NCBI GenBank assembly: GCA_949130495.1
Contig: CASBWL010000040.1
Coordinates: 4,082,674-4,146,673 of the forward strand
Reading direction: 5' to 3'
From: Sambucus nigra
Lineage: Eukaryota; Streptophyta; Magnoliopsida; Dipsacales; Adoxaceae
Length of the DNA stretch: 64,000 bases
Each line of letters starts with the position of its first letter. Position 1 is the first letter of the stretch. Position numbers and translations under genes: made by a program. A model generated the notes under the pieces. It was not told the origin of the DNA. It did no database searches and saw nothing but the letters and a program-made list of their open reading frames with translations. Shown piece after piece: positions 46,851 through 61,511 of the stretch.

Positions 46851-48324
46851 TGTAACCCCCCCCCCCCCCCCCGCCCGGAAAGAGCGAACGGAGCGCTAAT
46901 ATGATAAAACTAAACTAAATCCACAATATAACAAGGTATAGAGCATCTAAAAAATCCCACAATATAAACGAAAGAACTAATCTCAATTTCGTCAAATAAA
47001 TACCAAATCTCTCGAATTACATGCAACAACTAACTCGAAATTAAAATACAAATCTCCAATGCTATATACAACAAAATAAATAATACAAATCTTTCCCAAA
47101 CAATCCTCACTAAAATCAATCTCCATAGCGCCCCAAAATCCGCGCTAACCTGCCACTAAAAGAAAATATGGGGAAGTACACAATACGATAGGAAAGATGC
47201 TCAACAAATATATTTTAGCGATGAATAAAGGTTAACAACACGAGTACGAATATTCAAATCAAATTCAAATCTCAATAGCATTTTATCAATAAATTTCTCA
47301 CCAACACTTTAACCGGGTAACCAGGCCTGACCACATCAGTATATGCTTTATCAAGCCATAGCCTGGGAAACAGGAATTTTGGCGGTTGCCAAACATCCGT
47401 GTCATATTAAAATCTCATGACAACGTGCTCATCAATAATATAATGATACAACATGAATCAAAATAATTTCAACAATTATTTTATACATTTCAATGAATTT
47501 AACAATTCAAATATGAGTTCAATTAATAAGAAATCAAAGAGAATGACACTCGCGAGATTTAATGAGCATATTGTGTAAAACCCCATACCTCAAACCATGA
47601 TGAGAAACCAACGATCACATCCTCAAGATCAACTCAAAAGATCTACAAAAGCTCCTCCAATAACCTCCAACAAAATTGCCCCAATAACACCTCTAATCTA
47701 AGGTTGGAACTCACAAATCTCTAGGGCCAATGTGTATATAAAAAGAAGAGGAATACAAAATATATTTGTTGCCAAAATTTTTGCCAAAAGTATGTTAAAA
47801 AGGGTTGCCCAAGGCTCCCTTTTATAATGAAAAGAAATTAAGAGTTGGAATCGAAAAGACTCCTTTAAATAAGGCAAAGAAATGAAGAGTTGGAAGTCAA
47901 AACAACTCCAAGAGTTAAAAACATTTTAAAATCCGTTATAACACCAATTTCGAAACCGTTTGAAATTCTCGCCTTTAGAAATAACAACCAACATATTTGA
48001 GCAATAAAAATAATTTTATCAAAAACTTTACTTTCCTCCATTTTCTAGAAATTAATTAAAATAGTCCAAAATTACGCCGATTGTTACACTTCCCCACTAA
48101 CAATGGAATTTCGCCCTCGAAATTCGCAGGATGCCTAACTCTCAAAAATAAGGCAAACAATCTCCAAATATAAGTTCGTCTCTAAAAATAAATTCCTCAC
48201 ACCTAATCTAGATGCCTATCAAGAATATCACCTAAAATTTTCTATCTCCAAAAATTGCTATCCACGCAATGAATCCAAAACCCAAGCCCCGAGGGTTGCC
48301 GTATACCTAAGTTCTGATACCATT
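46851..48324 (-). repeat. Array unit 5 (LTR B, internal a)
   Basis: LTR 46851-48088, internal 48089-48324. Strongly similar to unit 3. Confidence 0.93.
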
Positions 48325-49794
48325 TGTAACACCCCCCTGCCCGGAGAGAGCGAACGGAGCGCTAATGTGATAAAACTAAACTAAATCCACAATAGAAGAA
48401 GGTATAGAGCATCTAAAAAATCCCACAATATAAACGAAACCACTAATCTCAATTTCTTCAAATACAAACCAAGTCTCTCGAATTACATACAACAACTAAC
48501 TCGAAAATAAAATAAAAATCTCCAATGCTCTATACAACAAAATAAATAATACAAATATTTCCCAAACAATCCTCGCTAAAATCAATCTCCATAGCGGCCC
48601 AAAGTCCGCACTAAACTGCCACAAAAAGAAAATATGGGGAAGTACACAATACGACAGGAAAGATGCTCAACAAATATATTTTAGCGATGAATAAAGCGTA
48701 ACAACACGAGTACGAATATTCAAATCAAATGCAAATTTCAATAGCATTTTATCAATAAATTTCTCAACAACACTTTAACCGGGTAACCAAGCCTCACCAC
48801 ATCCGTCTATGCTTTGTCAAGCCTTAGCCCGGGATATTAGGCGGCTGCCCCAAATCCGTGCGATATTAAAATCTCATGACAACGTGGTCATCATTAATAT
48901 AATGATACAACATGAATCAAAATAATTTCAACAATTATTTTACAGATTTCAATGAATTTAACTATTCAAATATGAGTTCAATTAATAAGAAATCAAAGAG
49001 AATGACACTCGCGAGATTTAAGGAGCATATTGTGTATAACTTCATACCTAAAACCATGATGCGAAACCAACGTTCACATCCTCAAGATCAACTCAAAAGA
49101 TCTACAAAATCTCCTCCAATAACCTGCAACAAAATAGCCCCTGTAACACCTCTAATCTAAGGTTGGAACTCACAAATGTCAAGGGCCAATGTGTATATAA
49201 AAAGAAGAGGGATACAAAATATATTTGCTGCCAAAATTTGTGCCAGAAGTATGTTAAAAAGGGTTTCCCAAGACTCCCTTTTATAATGAAAAGAAATGAA
49301 GAGTTGGAATCCAAAAGACTCCTTTAAATAAGGCAAAGAAATGAAGAGTTGGAAGTCAAAACAACTCCAAGAGTTAAAAACATTTAAAAATCATTTTAAA
49401 ATCCGTTATAACACCAATTTCGAAACCGTTTGAAATTATTGCCTTTAAAAATAATAACCAACATATTTGAGCAATAAAAAAAATTTTATAAAAAACTTTA
49501 TTTTCCTCCATTATCTAGAAATTAATTAAAATAGCCCAAAATTACGCGAGTTGCTACACTTTCCCACTAACAATGGAATTTCTCCCTCGAAATTCGCCGA
49601 ATGCCTAACTCTAAAAAATAAGGCAAACGATCTCCAAAAATAATTTCGTCTCCAAAAATAAATTCCTCACATCTAATCGAGATGCCTATCAGGAATATCA
49701 CCTGAAATTTTCTATCTCCAAAAATTGCTATGCATGCAATGAATCCTAAACCCAAGCCCCGAGGATTGTCGTATACCTAAGCTCTGATACCATT
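48325..49794 (-). repeat. Array unit 6 (LTR A, internal b)
   Basis: LTR 48325-49558 with a short deletion near 48835, internal 49559-49794. Strongly similar to unit 4 (both LTR starts read TGTAGCAAC). Confidence 0.93.
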
Positions 49795-51280
49795 TGTAAC
49801 CCCCCCCCCCCCCCCGCCGCCCGGAGAGAGCGAACGGAGCGCTAATGTGATAAAACTAAACTAAATCCACAATATAACAAGGTATAGAGCATCTAAAAAA
49901 TCCCACAATATAAACGAAAGAACTAATCTCAATTTCGTCAAATAAATACCAAGTCTCTCGAATTACATGCAACAACTAACTCGAAAATAAAATACAAATC
50001 TCCAATGCTATATACAACAAAATAAATAATACAAATCTTTCCCAAACAATCCTCACTAAAATCAATCTCCATAGCGCCCCAAAATCCGCGCTAACCTGCC
50101 ACTAAAAGAAAATATGGGGAAGTACACAATACGATAGGAAAGATGCTCAACAAATATATTTTTGCGATGAATAAAGGTTAACAACACGAGTACGAATATT
50201 CAAATCAAATGCAAATCTCAATAGCATTTTATCAATAAATTTCTCAACAACACTTTAACCGGGTAACCAGGCCTGACCACATCCGTATATGCTTTATCAA
50301 GCCATAGCCCGGGAAACAGGAATTTTGGCGGTTGCCCAACATCCGTGCCATATTAAAATCTCATGACAACGTGCTCATCAATAATATAATGATACAACAT
50401 GAATCAAAATAATTTCAACAATTATTTTACAGATTTCAATGAATTTAACAATTCAAATATGAGTTCAATTAATAAGAAATCAAAGAGAATGACACTCGCG
50501 AGATTTAATGAGCATTTTGTGTAAAACCCCATACCTCAAACCATGATGAGAAACCAACGATCACATCCTCAAGATCAACTCAAAAGATATACAAAATCTC
50601 CTCCAATAACCTCCAACAAAATTTCCCCAATAACACCTCTAATCTAAGGTTGGAACTCACAAATCTCTAGGGCCAATGTGTATATAAAAAGAAGAGGAAT
50701 ACAAAATATATTTGTTGCCAAAATTTTTGCCAAAAGTATGTTAAAAAGGGTTGCCCAAGGCTCCCTTTTATAATGAAAAGAAATGAAGAGTTGGAATCCA
50801 AAAGACTCCTTTAAATAAGGCAAAGAAATGAAGAGTTGGAAGTCAAAACAACTCCAAGAGTTAAAAACATTTAAAAATCATTTTAAAATCCGTTATAACA
50901 CCAATTTCGAAACCGTTTGAAATTATCGCCTTTAAAAAAAATTCCAACATATTTGAGCAATAAAAATAATTTTATATAAAACTTTTTTTTCCTCCATTTT
51001 CTAGAAATTAATTAAAATAACCCAAAATTACGCGGGTTGTTACACTTCCCCACTAACAATGGAATTTTGCCCTCGAAATTCGCTGAATGCCTAACTCTAA
51101 AAAATAAGGCAAACGATCTCCAAATATTATTTCGTCTCCAAAAATAAATTCCTTATATCTAATCGAGATGCCTATCACGAATATAACCTGAAATTTTCTA
51201 TCTCCAAAAATTGCTATCCACGCAATGAATCCTAAACCCAAGCCCCGAGGGTTGCCGTATACCTAAGCTCTGATACCATT
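49795..51280 (-). repeat. Array unit 7 (LTR B, internal b)
   Basis: LTR 49795-51044, internal 51045-51280. The left edge has an extra CCG in the poly-C junction. Confidence 0.93.
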
Positions 51281-52764
51281 TGTAACCCCCCCCCCCCCCC
51301 CGCCCGGAGAGAGCGAACGGAGCGCTAATGTGATAAAACTAAACTAAATCCACAATATAACAAGGTATAGAACATCTAAAAAATCCCACACTATAAACGA
51401 AAGAACTAATCTCAATTTCATCAAATAAATACCAAGTCTCTCGAATTACATGCAACAACTAACTCAAAAATAAAATACAAATCTCCAATGTTATATACAA
51501 CAAAATAAATAATACAAATCTTTCCCAAACAATTCTCACTAAAATCGATCTCCATAGCGCCCCAAAATCCGCGCTAACCTGCCACTAAAAGAAAATATGG
51601 GTAAGTACACAATACGATAGGAAAGATGCTCAACAAATATATTTTAGCGATGAATAAAGGTTAACAACACGAGTACGAATATTCAAATAAAATGCAAATC
51701 TCAATAGCATTTTATAAATAAATTTCTCAACAACACTTTAACCGGGTAACCAGGCCTGACCACATCCGTATTTGCTTTATCAAGCCATAGCCCGGGAAAC
51801 AGGAATTTTGGCGGTTGCCCAACATCCGTGCCATATTAAAATCTCATGGCAACCTTCTCATCAATAATATAATGATACAACATGAATAAAAATGATTTCA
51901 ACAATTATTTTACATATTTCAATGAATTTAACAATTCAAATATGAGTCCAATTAATAAGAAATCAAAGAGAATGACACTCGCGAGATTTATTGAGCATTT
52001 TGTGTAAAACCCCATACCTCAAACCATGATGATAAATAAACGATCACATCCTCAAGATCTACTCAAAAGATCTACAAAATCTCTTCCAATAACCTCCAAT
52101 TAAATTGCCCCAATAACACCTCTAATCTAAGGTTGGAACTCACAAATCTCTAGGGCCAATGTGTATATAAAAAGAAGAGGAATACAAAATATATTTGTTG
52201 CCAAAATTTTTGCCAAAAGTATGTTAAAAAGGGTTGCCCAAGGCTCCCTTTTATAATGAAAAGAAATGAAGAGTTGGAATCCAAAAGACTCCTTTAAATA
52301 AGGCAAAGAAATGAAGAGTTGGAAGTCAAAACAACTCCAAGAGTTAAAAACATTTTCAAATCATTTTAAAATCCGTTATAACACCAATTTCGAAACCGTT
52401 TGAAATTCTCGCCTTTAGAAATAACAACCAACATATTTGAGCAATAAAAATAATTTTATCAAAAACTTTATTTTCCTCCATTTTCTAGAAATTAATTAAA
52501 ATTGTCCAAAATTACGCGGGTTGTTACACTTCCCCACTAACAATGGAATTTTGCCCTCGAAGTTCGCGGAATGCCTAACTCTAAAAAATAAGGCAAACGA
52601 TATCCAAATATCATTTTGTCTCCAAAAATAAATTCCTCACATCTAATCGAGATGCCTATCACGAATATCACCTGAAATTTTCTATCTCCAAAAATTGCTA
52701 TCCATGCAATGAATCCTAAACCCAAGCCCCGGGGGTTGCCGTATACCTAAGCTCTGATACCATT
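51281..52764 (-). repeat. Array unit 8 (LTR B, internal b)
   Basis: LTR 51281-52528, internal 52529-52764. It shares private variants with unit 9 (CACACTATAAACG, ATGGGTAAG, GATGATAAATAAACG). Confidence 0.93.
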
Positions 52765-54246
52765 TGTAACCCCCCCCCCCCCCGCCCGGAGAGAGCGAAC
52801 GGAGCGCTAATGTGATAAAACTAAACTAAATCCATAATATAACAAGGTATAGAGCATCTAAAAAATCCCACACTATAAACGAAAGAACTAATCTCAATTT
52901 CATCAAATAAATACCAAGTCTCTCGAATTACATGCAACAACTAACTCGAAAATAAAATACAAATCTCCAATGCTATATACAACAAAATAAATAATACAAA
53001 TCTTTCCCAAACAATTCTCACTAAAATCGATCTCCATAGCGCCCCAAAATCCGCGCTAACCTGCCACTAAAAGAAAATATGGGTAAGTACACAATACGAT
53101 AGGAAAGATGCTCAACAAATATATTTTAGCGATGAATAAAGGTTAACAACACGAGTACGAATATTCAAATAAAATGCAAATCTCAATAGCATTTTATAAA
53201 TAAATTTCTCAACAACACTTTAACCGGGTAACCAGGCCTGACCACATCCGTATTTGCTTTATCAAGCCATAGCCCCGGAAACCGGAATTTTGGCGGTTGC
53301 CCAACATCCGTGCCATATTAAAATCTCATGACAACCTGCTCATCAATAATATAATGATACAACATGAATAAAAATGATTTCAACAATTATTTTACAGATT
53401 TCAATGAATTTAACAATTCAAATATGAGTCCAATTAATAAGAAATCAAAGAGAATGACACTCGCGAGATTTATTGAGCATTTTGTGTAAAACCCCATACC
53501 TCAAACCATGATGATAAATAAACGATCACATCCTCAAGATCTACTCAAAAGATCTACAAAATCTCTTCCAATAACCTCCAATTAAATTGCCCCAATAACA
53601 CCTCTAATCTAAGGTTGGAACTCACAAATCTCTAGGGCCAATGTGTATATAAAAAGAAGAGGAATACAAAATATATTTGTTGCCAAAATTTTTGCCAAAA
53701 GTATGTTAAAAAGGGTTGCCCAAGGCTCCCTTTTATAATGAAAAGAAATGAAGAGTTGGAATCCAAAAGACTCCTTTAAATAAGGCAAAGAAATGAAGAG
53801 TTGGAAGTCAAAACAACTCCAAGAGTTAAAAACATTTTCAAATCATTTTAAAATCCGTTATAACACCAATTTCGAAACCGTTTGAAATTCTCGCCTTTAG
53901 AAATAACAACCAACATATTTGAGCAATAAAAATAATTTTATCAAAAACTTTATTTTCCTCCATTTTCTAGAAATTAATTAAAATTGTCCAAAATTACGCG
54001 GGTTGTTACACTTCCCCACTAACAATGGAATTTCTGCCTCAAAATTCGCCGGATGCCTAACTCTCAAAAATAAGGCAAACAATCTCCAAATATAATTTTG
54101 TATCCAAAAATAAATTCCTCACATCTAATCTAGATGCCTATCACGAATATCACCTAAAATTTTCAATCTCCAAAAATTGCTATCCACCCAATGAATCAAA
54201 AACCCAATCCCCGAGGGTTGCCGTATACCTTAGTTCTAATACCATT
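52765..54246 (-). repeat. Array unit 9 (LTR B, internal a)
   Basis: LTR 52765-54010, nearly identical to that of unit 8, which indicates a recent duplication. Internal 54011-54246. Confidence 0.93.
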
Positions 54247-55729
54247 TGTAACACCCCCCCCCCCCCCGCCCGGAGAGAGCGAACGGAGCGCTAATGTGAT
54301 AAAACTAAACTAAATCCACAATATAACAAGGTATATAGCATCTAAAAACTCCCATAATATAAACGAAACCACTAATCTCAATTTCTTCAAATACATACCA
54401 AGTCTCTCGAATTACATACAACAACTAACTCGAAAATAAAATACAAATCTCCAATGCTCTATACAACAAAATAAATAATACAAATCTTTTCCAAATAATC
54501 CTCGCTAAAATCAATCTCCTTAGCGCCCCAAAATCCGCACTAACCTGCCACTAAAAGAAAATATGGGGAAGTACACAATACACAGGAAAGATGCTCAACA
54601 AATATATTTTAGCGATGAATAAAGCGTAACAACACGAGTACGAATATTCAAATCAAATGCAAATCTCAATAGCATTTTATCAATAAATTTCTCAACAACA
54701 CTTTAACCGGGTAACCAGGCCTCACCACATCCATATATGCTTCATCAAGCCTTAGCCCGGGAAACAGGAATTTTGGCGATTGCCCAAAATCCATGCGATA
54801 TTAAAATCTCATGACTACGTGCTCATCAATAATATAATGATACAACATGAATCAAAATAATTTCAACAATTATTTTACAAATTTCATTGAATTTAACAAT
54901 TCAAATATGAGTTCAATTAATAAGAAATCAAAGAGAATGACACTCGCGAGATTTAAGGAGCATATTGTCTGAAACCCCATACCTCAAACCATGACGAGAA
55001 ACCAACGTTCACATCCTCAAGATCAACTACAAAGATCTACAAAATCTCCTCCAATAGCCTCCAACAAAATAGCCCCTGTAACACCTCTAATCTAAGGTTG
55101 GAACTCACGAATCTCAAGGGGCAATGTGTATATAAAAAGAAGAGGGATACAAAATATATTTGCTGCCAAAATTTGTGCCAAAAGTATGTTAAAAAGGGTT
55201 TCCCAAGACTCCCTTTTATAATGAAAATAAATGAAGAGTTGGAATCCAAGAGACTCCTTTAAATAAGGCAAATAAATGAAGAGTTGGAAGTCAAAACAAC
55301 TCCAAGAGTTAAAAACATTTTAAAATCATTTTAAAATCCGTTATAACACCAATTTCGAAATCGTTTGAAATTATCGCCTTTAAAAATAATAACCAACATA
55401 TTTGAGCAATAAAAATAATTTTATAAAAAACTTTATTTTCCTCCATTTTCTAGAAATTAATTGAAATAGCCCAAAATTACGCGGGTTGTTACACTTCCCC
55501 ACTAACAATGGAATTTTGCCCTCGAAGTTCGCGGAATGCCTAACTCTAAAAAATAAGGCAAACGATATCCAAATATAATTTCGTCTCCAAAAATAAATTC
55601 CTCACATCTAATCGAGATGCCTATCAGGAATATCACCTGAAATTTTCTATCTCCAAAAATTGCTATGCATGCAATGAATCCTAAACCCAAGCCCCGAGGG
55701 TTGCCGTATACCTAAGCTCTGATACCATT
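54247..55729 (-). repeat. Array unit 10 (LTR A, internal b)
   Basis: LTR 54247-55493, internal 55494-55729. It shares private variants with unit 12 (ACAATACACAGGAAAG, CATGACTACGTG). Confidence 0.93.
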
Positions 55730-57219
55730 TCCACCCCCACCCCCCCCCCCCCCCCCGTCCGGAGAGAGCGAACGGAGCGCTAATGTGATAAAACTAAACT
55801 AAATCCACAATATAACAAGGTATAGAGCATCTAAAAAATCCCACACTATAAACGAAAGAACTAATCTCAATTTCATCAAATAAATACCAAGTCTCTCGAA
55901 TTACATGCAACAACTAACTCGAAAATAAAATACAAATCTCCAATGCTATATACAAAAAATAAATAATACAAATCTTTCCCAAACAACCCTCATTAAAATA
56001 AATCTCCATAGCGCCCCAAAATCCGCGCTAACCTGCCACTAAAAGAAAATATGGGGAAGTACACAATACGATAGGAAAGATGCTCAACAAATATATTTTA
56101 GCGATGAATAAAGGTTAACAACACGAGTACGAATATTCAAATAAAATGCAAATCTCAATAGCATTTTATCAATAAATTTCTCAACAACACTTTAACCGGG
56201 TAACCAGGGCTGACCACATCCGTATTTGCTTTATCAAGCCATAGCCCGGGAAACAGGAATTTTGGCGGTTTCCCAACATCCGTGCCATATTAAAATCTCA
56301 TGACAACCTGCTCATCAATAATATAATGATACAACATGAATCAAAATAATTTCAACAATTATTTTACAGATTTCAATGAATTTAACAATTCCAATATGAG
56401 TCCAATTAATAAGAAATCAAAGAGAATGACACTCGCGAGATTTAATGAGCATTTTGTGTAAAACACCATACCTCAAACCATGATGAGAAACCAACGATCA
56501 CATCCTCAAGATCAACTCAAAAGATCTACAAAATCTCTTCCAATAACCTCCAACAAAATTTCCCCAACAACACCTCTAATCTAAGGTTGGAACTCACAAA
56601 TCTCTAGGGCCAATGTATATATAAAAAAGAAGAGGAATACAAAATATATTCGTTGCCAAAATTTTTGCCAAAAGTATGTTAAAAAGGGTTGCCCAAGGCT
56701 CCCTTTTATAATGAAAAGAAATGAAGAGTTGGAATCCAAAAGACTCCTTTAAATAAGGCAAAGAAATGAAGAGTTGGAAGTCAAAACAACTCCAAGAGTT
56801 AAAAACATTTTAAAATCATTTTAAAATCCGTTATAACACCAATTTCGAAACCGTTTGAAATTCTCGCCTTTAGAAATAACAACCAACATATTTGAGCAAT
56901 AAAAATAATTTTATCAAAAACTTTATTTTCCTCCATTTTCTAGAAATTAATTAAAATTGTCCAAAATTACGCGGGTTGTTACACTTCCCCACTAACAATG
57001 GAATTTCGCCCTCGAAATTCGCCGGATGCCTAACTCTCAAAAATAAGGCAAACAATCTCCAAATATAATTTTGTATCCAAAAATAAATTCCTCACATCTA
57101 ATCTAGATGCCTAAAACGAATATCACCTAAAATTTTCAATCTCCAAAAATCGCTATCCACGCAATGAATCAAAAACCCAATCCCCGAGGGTTGCCGTATA
57201 CCTAAGTTCTGATACCATT
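55730..57219 (-). repeat. Array unit 11 (LTR B, internal a)
   Basis: LTR 55730-56983, internal 56984-57219. The left LTR edge is mutated: TTTCCACCCCCAC replaces TTTGTAAC, so the terminal CA of the minus-strand LTR is lost. Confidence 0.93.
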
Positions 57220-58708
57220 TGTAACACCCCCCCCCCCCCCCCCCCCGCCCGGAGAGATCGAACGGAGCGCTAATGTGATAAAGCTAAACTAAATCCACAA
57301 TATAACACGGTATATAGAATCTAAAAAATCCCACAATATAAACGAAACCACTAATCTCAATTTCTTCAAATACATACCAAGTCTCTCGAATTACATACAA
57401 CAACTAACTCGAAAATAAAATACAAATCTCCAATGCTCTATACAACAGAATAAATAATACAAATCTTTCCCAAATAATCCTCGCTAAAATCAATCTCCAT
57501 AGGGGCCCAAAATCCGTACTAACCTGCCACTAAAAGAAAATATGGGGAAGTACACAATACACAGGAAAGATGCTCAACAAATATATTTTAGCGATGAATA
57601 AAGCGTAACAACACGAGTACGAATATTCAAATCAAATGCAAATCTCAATAGCATTTTATCAATAAATTTCTCAACAACACTTTAACCGGGTAACCAGGCC
57701 TCACCACATCCATATATGCTTCATCAAGCCTTAGCCCGGGAAACAGGAATTTTGGCGATTGCCCAAAATCCATGCGATATTAAAATCTCATGACTACGTG
57801 CTCATCAATAATATAAATATACAACATGAATCAAAATAATTTCAACAATTATTTTACAGATTTCATTGAATTTAACAATTCAAATATGAGTTCAATTAAT
57901 AAGAAATCAAAGAGAATGACACTCGCGAGATTTAAGGAGCATATTGTGTAAAACCCCATACCTCAAACCATGATGAGAAACCAACGTTCACATCCTCAAG
58001 ATCAACTCAAAAGATCTACAAAATATCCTCCAATAACCTCCAATAAAATAGCCCCTGTAACACCTCTAATCTAAGGTTGGAACTCACAAATCTCAAGGGC
58101 CAAGGTGTATATAAAAAGAAGAGGGATACAAAATATATTTGCTGCCAAAATTTGTGCCAAAAGTATGTTAAAAAGGGTTTCCCAAGACTCCCTTTTATAA
58201 TGAAAATAAATGAAGAGTTGGAATCCAAAAGACTCCTTTAAATAAGGCAAAGAAATGAAGAGTTGGAAGTCAAAACAACTCCAAGAGTTAAAAACATTTT
58301 AAAATCATTTTAAAATCCGTTATAACACCAATTCCTAAACCATTTGAAATTCTCGCCTTTAAAAATAATAACCAACATATTTGAGCAATAAAAATAATTT
58401 TATCAAAAACTTTATTTTCCTCCATTTTCTAGAAATTAATTAAAATAGACACAAATTACGGGGGTTGTTACACTTCCCCACTAACAATGGAATTTCGCCC
58501 TCGAAATTCGCCGAATGCCTAACTCTCAACAATAAGGCAAACGATCTCCAAATATAATTTCGTCTCCAAAAATAAATTCCTCACATCTAATCGAGATGCC
58601 TATCACGAATATCACCTGAAATTTTCTATCTCCAAAAATTGCTATCCCCGCAATGAATCCTAAACCCAATCCCCGAGGGTTGCCGTATACCTAAGCTCTG
58701 ATACCATT
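57220..58708 (-). repeat. Array unit 12 (LTR A, internal b)
   Basis: LTR 57220-58472, internal 58473-58708. It has one of the longest poly-C runs in the array, about 18 nt. Confidence 0.93.
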
Positions 58709-60088
58709 TGTAACACCCCCCCCCCCCCTCCCGGAGAGAGCGAACGGAGCGCTAATGTGATAAAACTAAACTAAATCCACAATATAACAAGGTATAGAGC
58801 ATCTAAAAAATCCCACAATATAAACGAAAGAACTAATCTCAATTTCGTCAAATAAATACCAAGTCTCTCGAATTACATGCAACAACTAACTCAAAAATAA
58901 AATACAAATCTCCAATGCTCTATACAAAAAATAAATAATACAAATCTTTCCCAAACAACCCTCACTAAAATCAATCTCCATAGCACCCCAAAATCCGCGC
59001 TAACATGCCACTAAAAGAAAATATGGGGAAGTACACAATACGATAGGAAAGATGCTCAACAAATATATTTTAGCGATGAATAAAGGTTAACAACACGAGT
59101 ACGAATATTCAAATAAAATGCAAATCTCAATAGCATTTTATCAATAAATTTCTCAACAACACTTTAACCGGGTAACCAGGCCTGACCACATCCGTATATG
59201 CTTTATCAAGCCATAGCCCGAGAAACAGGAATTTTGGCGGTTGCCCAACATCCGTGCCATAGTAAAATCTCATGACAACGTGCTCATCAATAATATAATG
59301 ATACAACATGAATAAAAATAATTTCAACAATTATTTTACGGATTTCAATGAATTTAACAATTCAGATATGAGTTCAATTAATAAGAAATCAAAGATAATG
59401 ACACTCGCGAGATTTAAGGAGCATATTGTGTAAAACCCCATACCTCAAACTATGATGAGAAACCAACGATCACATCCTCAAGATCAAGTCAAAAGATCTA
59501 CAAAAGCTCCTCCAAGAACCTCCCACAAAATTGCCCTAATAACACCTCAAATCTAAGGTTGGAACTCACAAATCTCAAGGGCCAATGTATATATAAAAAG
59601 AAGAGGAATACAAAATATATTTGCTGCCAAAATTTGTGCCAAAAGTATGTTAAAAAGGGTTGACCAAGACTCCCTTTTATAATGAAAAAAAATGAAGAGT
59701 TGAAATCCAAAAGACTCCTTTAAATAAGGCAAAGAAATGAAGAGTTGGAAGTCAAAACAACTCCAAGAGTTAAAAACATTTAAAAATCATTTTAAAATCC
59801 GTTATAACACCAATTTCGAAACCGTTTGAAATTCTTGCCTTTAAAAATAATAACCAACATATTTGAGCAATAAAAATAATTTTATCAAAAACTTTATTTT
59901 CCTCCATTTTCTAGAAATTAATTAAAATAGCCCAAAATTACGCGGGTTGTTACACTTCCCCACTAACAATGGAATTTCGCCCTCGAAATTCGTCGAATGC
60001 CTAACTTTCAAAAATAAGGCAAACGATCTCCAAATATAATTTCGTCTCCAAAAATAAATTCCTCACATCTAATCGAGATGCCTATCAT
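58709..60088 (-). repeat. Array unit 13 (LTR B, internal truncated)
   Basis: LTR 58709-59954. The internal runs only to about 60088, where it joins directly to position ~50 of the next LTR. About 100 bp of internal with the PBS is missing. Confidence 0.92.
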
Positions 60089-61511
60089 AAACTAAATCCA
60101 CAAAATACCAAGGTATAGAGCATCTAAAAAATCCCACAATATAAACGAAAGAACTAATCTCAATTTCATCAAATAAATACCAAGTCTCTCGAATTACATG
60201 CAACAACTAACTCGAAAATAAAATACAAATATCCAATGCTCTATACAATAAAATAAATAAAAAAAATCTTTCCCAAACAATCCTCACTAAAATCAATCTC
60301 CATAGCGCCCCAAAATCCGCGCTAACCTACCACTAAAAGAAAATATGGGGAAGTACACAATAAGATAGGAAAGATGCTCAACAAATATATTTTAGCGATG
60401 AATAAAGGTTAACAACACGAGTACGAATATTCAAATCAAATGCAAATCTCAATAGCATTTTATCAATAAATTTCTCAACAACACTTTAACCGGGTAATTA
60501 GGCCTGACCACATCCGTATATGCTTTATCAAGCCATAGCCCGGGAAACAGGAATTTTGGCGGCTGCCCAACATCTGTGCCATACTAAATCTCATGACGAC
60601 GTGCTCATCAATAATATAATGATACAACATGAATCAAAATAATTTCAACAATTATTTTACAGATTTCAATGAATTTAACAATTCAGATATGAGTTCAATT
60701 AATAAGAAATCAAAGAGAATGACACTCGCGAGATTTAAGGAGCATATTGTGTAAAACCCCATACCTCAAACCATGATGAGAAACCAACGATCACATCCTC
60801 AAGATCAACTCAAAAGGTCTACAAAATCTCCTCCAATAACCTCCAACAAAATTGCCCCAATAACACCTCTAATATAAGGTTGGAACTCACAAATCTCAAG
60901 GGCCAATGTGTATATAAAAAGAAGAGGAATACAAAATATATTTGTTGCCAAAATTTTTGCCAAAAGTATGTTAAAAAGGGTTGCCCAAGGCTCCCTTTTA
61001 TAATGAAAAGAAATGAAGAGTTGGAATCCAAAAGACTCCTTTAAATAAGGCAAAGAAATGAAGAGTTGGAAGTCAAAACTACTCCAAGAGTTAAAAACAT
61101 TTTAAAATCATTTTAAAATCCGTTATAACACCAATTTCGAAACCGTTTGAAATTCTCGCCTTTAGAAATAACAACCAACATATTTGAGCAATAAAAATAC
61201 TATTATCAAAAACTTTATTTTCCTCCATTTTCTAGAAATTATTTAAAATAGCCCAAAATTATGCGGGTTGTTACACTTCCCCACTAATAATGGAATTTCA
61301 CCCTCGAAATTCGCCGGATGCCTAACTCTCAAAAATAAGGCAAACAATCTCCAAATATAATTTTGTCTCCAAAAATAAATTCCTCACATCCAATCTAGAT
61401 TCCTATCACGAATATCACCTAAATATTTCTATCTCCAAAAATTGCTATCCACGCAATGAATCCAAAACCCAAGCCCCGAGGGTTGCTGTATACCAAAGCT
61501 CTGATACCATT
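60089..61511 (-). repeat. Array unit 14 (LTR B truncated, internal a')
   Basis: LTR about 60089-61275, lacking its left ~50 bp with the poly-C tract. Internal 61276-61511 carries the a' variants CTAGATTCC and CTAAATATTTC. Confidence 0.92.
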
